Shown: one piece after another, positions 4,001-5,909 of the stretch
How positions within the stretch are numbered: the first letter of the stretch is position 1
Layout: every line of letters begins with the position of its first letter
DNA from: Clostridia bacterium
GTDB lineage: Bacteria > Bacillota > Clostridia > DUPQ01
Assembly (NCBI GenBank): GCA_028690885.1
Contig: JAQVAJ010000112.1
Location: forward strand, 1-5,909
DNA: 5,909 bases
Direction: 5' to 3'
Position numbers and translations under genes: made by a program
Notes under the pieces: model-generated
Told to the model about the DNA's origin: nothing
The model's database searches: none
What the model saw: only the letters and a program-made list of their open reading frames with translations

Positions 4001-5909
4001 TTTCAGTATTAGAAGAAGCCACTAGATCAAAACCAAGTCCAGAAAATGATTCATTATCTCCAATTGTTATGGTAATAATAGAATTACTACCGAGTCTAGT
4101 GTTGTTTGGATCAGAAAGAGTGATAATTATATTCTCTGGTTCTTCTTTAATAGCGTCATCTATAATATTTAGATTGATAGAATTTTGAATTTGACCAGCC
4201 TCAATCGTAACTTGTCCATCAGCCAAGATGTAATCCAAACCGCGAGTAGCTGTTCCAGAAACAGTGTAATTAACCGTGCTATCAAACATATATGGTCTCT
4301 CAATAACAAGTGGGATTGATAAAATAGAATCAGTATTTTCAATCACCGACATTTCAGCTACCTCAAAAGATATAAACGGTGCTTCTAAATCTAAATTATT
4401 AATCAAACTATCTTCAGAGTAGTCATTTTGAGTAGATATAGGTCCAGACAAAGCATCCTGATTATCGTGTATAAGAACCCGTAAACCAAAATTGTCGTAG
4501 CTAAATCCGGCCAAGCTTTCTTCTTCTTGAGCCAGCCAAACCATCTCTTCATTTTGCCCAGATAGAATAGATGTATTTTCTATTGTAATTGGTTCTGTCT
4601 GATTAGCCATCACCCACACCGGACTACCTTCATATAAAACTGCGCTGGTCCTTGTGGCTCGGCCAGAAGTAACATCATCGGGCCAAGTCCCTCTAGATAA
4701 TCCAGAAAGGGTGTTACCTGTTTTAGTTGTGTATTTAATGACTTCATTATTAACTTGAATATAACCACTCTCTGGTAAGAGTGTTGCATCACTAACTTCT
4801 AAATTACCTCCTGATAAGTAATTACTTGCCACAGTAACTCCGTGATTATAGAAGAGGTAAGCTTCATAATTTGGATATATTTTTTTAACCAGTGAATCAT
4901 CAGTTAATTTAAAATTAACAATAACACTTTTGTCAGCTTGCTGGGTAGCGGTGATATTTTCAATCCGGGGGGCTGTCGCCACACTTCCTCCTCCCCCTTC
5001 GCCATAATTCTGGACACCATCTGGTTTAGTAATAATTGAAGCATTAGATCTGACCGAGACATTACCTTCCGAGTTAACAACTCCTAACCTGTATTTATAA
5101 TATAAATCTGGATTTAGGTTTCTAGAAATATAATAGTTCGTTGTATAGTTTGATAAGCTTGCACTAGAAATATCAACATAATCATTATAAGTTATGTTAT
5201 CAGATGAAGTGGCTTGCTCTAATTTATACGAAGAAAAACCAGTTTCTTCTGAAGCTTGCCAACCTATGTAAACATCATAGTATGGAGGAACAGCTGATAT
5301 GTTGGAAGTATCTTGGAGCATAAAAGAAGATGTCGCTACGGGTGTATGAGTACTGGCAATCATTTCAACTGTCTCATTACCGAAAACATCTTTAAACTTA
5401 TACTTCAAACTTTTTACTTCAACATCAGAATCAAATGTCCAAGGAATAGTAACTTCCTCTCCGTCCATGACAACCCAACCTGAATTTTGGGGGTTAGACT
5501 CTATTAAAGAATCGTCTGTAATATAATAACTAACTTGACTAATTTCTTCTGGTCTTGGAATAGTAATTGTTGCTGAAGATTCTTGTCCGGCAATCCCAGC
5601 ATCAAAAGTTATGTTCTCTACAATAGTTGGGGCCTTGGAATCTAAATTAAAATTAGGACTAATTGCTTCGGCGATATTATTAGCTAATTCCCCGTCATTA
5701 ATAGTTACTTTTATCTGGGCATTTTCTATTTCTATTGTATCAATAGTCTCTTTAGCATCCCAAACAGCCTGATATTCACTAAATACCTCTTCTCCAATAG
5801 TCTGAAGTGACATATCTCCCTCTTCTAAATCTTCTTCAGAGATAGCCGTCCAGTTGAGACCCCCGTCAATGCTATATGAAAAAGATGGACTAATTTTATT
5901 TGGAGTATT
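1083..5909 (-). CDS. Giant modular extracellular protein with Calx-beta and fibronectin III domains (N-terminus beyond window)
   Basis: The reading frame is open to the right edge, giving 1608 visible residues ending at TAA 1085..1083; the true start and any signal peptide lie outside. The ATG at 5813 is internal, because the 32 codons before it read as protein (FSYSIDGGLNWTAIS). Numbering from 5909, the domain order is: partial Ig/cadherin-like unit 1-92; Ig-like 93-193; FN3-like 194-298; GEGGGGS linker about 303-309; second Ig/cadherin-like unit 313-509 with an inserted RG-type module at 370-433; Calx-beta 510-620, 621-731 and 732-844; FN3/purple-acid-phosphatase-N-like 845-938, 939-1035 and 1036-1130; helical linker 1131-1169; FN3 1170-1257; helical linker 1258-1297; FN3 1298-1390, 1391-1483 and 1484-1583; tail 1584-1608. 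There is no cysteine, no hydrophobic membrane span and no catalytic motif. Such proteins are exported and act as surface adhesins or scaffolds, with Calx-beta domains often binding Ca2+. The role here is inferred; no specific partner can be named. It is the first visible gene of a probable three-gene unit. Confidence 0.93.
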   Translation of the reverse strand, partial: NTPNKISPSFSYSIDGGLNWTAISEEDLEEGDMSLQTIGEEVFSEYQAVWDAKETIDTIEIENAQIKVTINDGELANNIAEAISPNFNLDSKAPTIVENITFDAGIAGQESSATITIPRPEEISQVSYYITDDSLIESNPQNSGWVVMDGEEVTIPWTFDSDVEVKSLKYKFKDVFGNETVEMIASTHTPVATSSFMLQDTSNISAVPPYYDVYIGWQASEETGFSSYKLEQATSSDNITYNDYVDISSASLSNYTTNYYISRNLNPDLYYKYRLGVVNSEGNVSVRSNASIITKPDGVQNYGEGGGGSVATAPRIENITATQQADKSVIVNFKLTDDSLVKKIYPNYEAYLFYNHGVTVASNYLSGGNLEVSDATLLPESGYIQVNNEVIKYTTKTGNTLSGLSRGTWPDDVTSGRATRTSAVLYEGSPVWVMANQTEPITIENTSILSGQNEEMVWLAQEEESLAGFSYDNFGLRVLIHDNQDALSGPISTQNDYSEDSLINNLDLEAPFISFEVAEMSVIENTDSILSIPLVIERPYMFDSTVNYTVSGTATRGLDYILADGQVTIEAGQIQNSINLNIIDDAIKEEPENIIITLSDPNNTRLGSNSIITITIGDNESFSGLGFDLVASSNTENITLVPVKIILAEVSGIDVTASYTVSGTAIRDEDYVLADGSITILAGEDEAIIDLYITDDALKETDETVVITINEVTGATLNENSVYTYTIVDNDTYPTLSFSQPTSQAREDINVAEILVSLSSAYPEEIHFNYSIVGGSAEGDGLDYRVEETEAIIEPGSTTGLIPIIIYDDDLSEETENILVSIHDPVNAILGSEVTHGLSILDNEILITEINGSQTKSTSVRITWTTDDYTDSLIEYGLVPDGQEGAYAMSKHSTEKVLNHDVYIDELTPETTYFFRTTSTNLAGETTVSRSQFTTTAGPVISQVSTTGETDTTATITWTTDILSNSAVYYSTDPEMLNPQSQNTPDQTTDHSVSLNNLTPNEIYYFFVTSTDEEGNIGEDLDGGNYYSFSTEDDETPPTISNILIPVRTNSQVAITWRTNEQADGLIRYGLDPDELENESELIELPLIDHLIALDNLEEETTYYYVIESADENGNKTISSPQTFETTKKERVVVFAGSGTPGVAQELYDMILAENQAYKARLDSLNDIKPEISDVEISNITAFSADVSFRTSEDTVAFVKYGKEGSLDKMVANNDWSRNHLINLSGLSLGTEYAFVISVMDKSNDTGESEEYTFTTRYLAEDLDELKKIENVEQFQKEIESTIESILPSLVPPFIERPTVTNITESSATISYKTNIKTYPIVSFVEESKYDLTKENPYNRENSNTTEKSNSHNLELTGLMPNTKYHFSARAYSLPGVIGQYEDLTFMTKASKIQAQIANITNSSFDVIWTTDEPTSSIVEYKNTRTGKIAKIVDEKKIVSHSIKVENLESGVSFEVFVSGINPKGNLVEAGSSRVVKTLLDEDAPIVANLKVDSAMVQGRNDKVQTIISWQTNEPSTSTIRYQEGTGKLDSNLSNSAKDLELTQNHVVILSSLKPGTVYRFTIVSTDQAGNSSELPVRTIITPNKTESIVDVIFKNFDETFNFIKNIR
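1086..1160 (-). other. Amphipathic C-terminal tail of the giant protein
   Basis: The last 25 residues after the final FN3 domain (from NKTESIVDVIFKNFDETF on, ending FIKNIR) would form a helix with regularly spaced I, V and F residues. There is no LPxTG-type motif and no hydrophobic anchor followed by a basic tail, so attachment or recognition at this end would have to work another way. A role as an export or anchoring signal is speculative. Confidence 0.5.
2019..2138 (-). other. Helix-forming linker 2 between FN3 domains 4 and 5
   Basis: Residues 1258-1297 read as a charged helix (AEDLDELKKIENVEQFQKEI then ESTIESIL), broken by the proline-containing PSLVPPFIER before the next FN3 domain. With linker 1 it brackets FN3 domain 4, so the three could form a separate sub-structure. 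Heptad-like spacing of L/I/V/F is visible by eye but was not computed. Confidence 0.55.
2403..2519 (-). other. Helix-forming linker 1 between FN3 domains 3 and 4
   Basis: Residues 1131-1169 start with the hydrophobic, glycine-bearing VVVFAGSGTPG and continue as a probable alpha helix rich in A, E, L, Q and K (AQELYDMILAENQAYKARL). This is unlike the beta-rich domains on both sides. It may be a rigid spacer or coiled-coil oligomerisation segment; that is inferred from composition only. Confidence 0.55.
3378..4382 (-). repeat. Three tandem Calx-beta domains (111, 111 and 113 codons)
   Basis: Copies lie at 4382..4050, 4049..3717 and 3716..3378. Each shows the Calx-beta pattern: YTVSGTA-type strand, a 'DY' turn (GLDYILADG, DEDYVLADG, GLDYRVEET), an 'I.AG/EPG' strand, an acidic 'DDA/DDD..E..E' turn (IIDDAIKEEPEN, ITDDALKETDET, IYDDDLSEETEN), and a closing 'I.DNE/D'. 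The first two are the closest pair, also in DNA: the 19 bases at 4247-4265 and 3914-3932 are identical, and the 11 bases at 4216-4226 and 3883-3893 are identical, both 333 bases (one domain) apart. This points to a fairly recent duplication of one domain. The acidic turns are the usual Ca2+ sites of the family, so Ca2+-dependent stiffening is plausible but inferred. Confidence 0.9.
4383..4973 (-). repeat. Second copy of Ig/cadherin-like unit ending in 'NLDLEAP' (first copy 5909..5634)
   Basis: The first, partial copy (residues 1-92) contains SYSIDGGLNWTAIS, a YQAVWDAKETID strand, IKVTINDGE and ends ISPNFNLDSKAP. The second copy (313-509) has SVIVNFKLTDDSL near its start, MVWLAQEEESL, LRVLIHDNQ and ends SLINNLDLEAP. 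The shared order of W-A strand, 'V...ND/HDN' strand and 'LD..AP' boundary supports a common unit. It resembles repeats in long surface proteins of uncultivated bacteria of the form 'W.a..D......ikV.a.DG.......S..F.LDt..P'. Identity between the two copies is low and the alignment was made by eye. Confidence 0.5.
4611..4802 (-). other. Inserted 'sGyI-neviKYT-RG' module inside the second Ig-like unit
   Basis: Residues 370-433 of the visible giant protein read LEVSDATLLPESGYIQV, then an E-V-I-K-Y-T turn, TGNTLSGLSRGTW, and after a short spacer AVLYEGSPVWV. This matches a small beta module I know from phage tail/virion-associated and large surface proteins, of the form 't.l.v.da..fP.sG.i.I..E.i.YT...t.ntl.G..RG......a..H..G..V'. 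Here the usual H of the last element is replaced (VLYEG). The module interrupts the sequence between the start (about 4973) and the 'NLDLEAP' end (about 4383) of the surrounding unit. The likeness is from memory of the pattern, so the family name stays open. Confidence 0.6.

Noticed and set aside
3994..4188. Plus-strand open frame of 64 codons
   Set aside because: It lies opposite the Calx-beta repeats, with no ribosome binding site or family likeness; it is an antisense shadow.
4610..4792. Minus-strand open frame of 60 codons in another frame
   Set aside because: It is fully inside the giant gene, over the inserted module, and shows no independent coding signal.
4967..4997. Run of six G (4967-4972) facing five C (4993-4997), a possible hairpin or terminator
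   Set aside because: It is in the middle of the coding frame and the C-run encodes part of the GEGGGGS linker; there is no U-tract context and the loop is about 20 bases. It is a by-product of glycine codons.
1..5909. CRISPR array, tRNA, rRNA, insertion sequence or riboswitch
   Set aside because: Nothing repeated with regular short spacing, no tRNA-like stem set, no transposase or inverted ends; the window is essentially all protein-coding.

Overview
This AT-rich bacterial window is coded entirely on the minus strand. In transcription order (right to left) it holds the C-terminal 1608 residues of a giant modular surface or secreted protein (5909..1083), a stand-alone receiver-domain response regulator (1074..634), and a LolD/MacB-type ABC transporter ATPase (650..off the left edge). 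The two terminal genes are cut by the window: the giant protein lacks its N-terminus and the ATPase its last few residues. Gaps are minimal (8 bp, then a 17-bp overlap). No terminator or promoter is visible between genes, so the three look like one transcription unit.

Layout. 5909..5634 is an Ig/cadherin-like unit ending in an 'F-LD-KAP' type boundary. 5633..5016 holds an Ig-like and an FN3-like domain, followed by a Gly-rich linker. 4973..4383 is a second copy of the first kind of unit, carrying an inserted module of the type 'FP.sGyI.I..E.i.YT...tgntL.Gl.RG'. 4382..3378 holds three tandem Calx-beta domains. 3377..1161 holds seven FN3 / purple-acid-phosphatase-N-like domains, with two helical linkers around the fourth. 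1160..1086 is an amphipathic C-terminal tail. 1074..634 is the receiver protein and 650..1 the ABC ATPase. No stretch of 300 bases lacks a gene.

Organism. AT-rich DNA, weak or absent Shine-Dalgarno sequences, tight same-strand packing, a cysteine-free FN3/Calx-beta giant and a lone receiver with a 'KG-LxPxEI' ending together resemble Candidate Phyla Radiation (Patescibacteria) genomes. This is an inference from style, not a proof. The code appears standard for bacteria (code 11): almost 2000 codons contain no in-frame TGA, Trp is TGG, and TGA ends the regulator gene.

How the genes may work together. The giant protein is probably exported and acts in adhesion or envelope contact. The ATPase would power a MacB/FtsX/LolC-type permease that should be encoded just beyond the left edge. 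The receiver has no output domain, so it would act by protein contact. A functional link among the three is suggested only by their arrangement.
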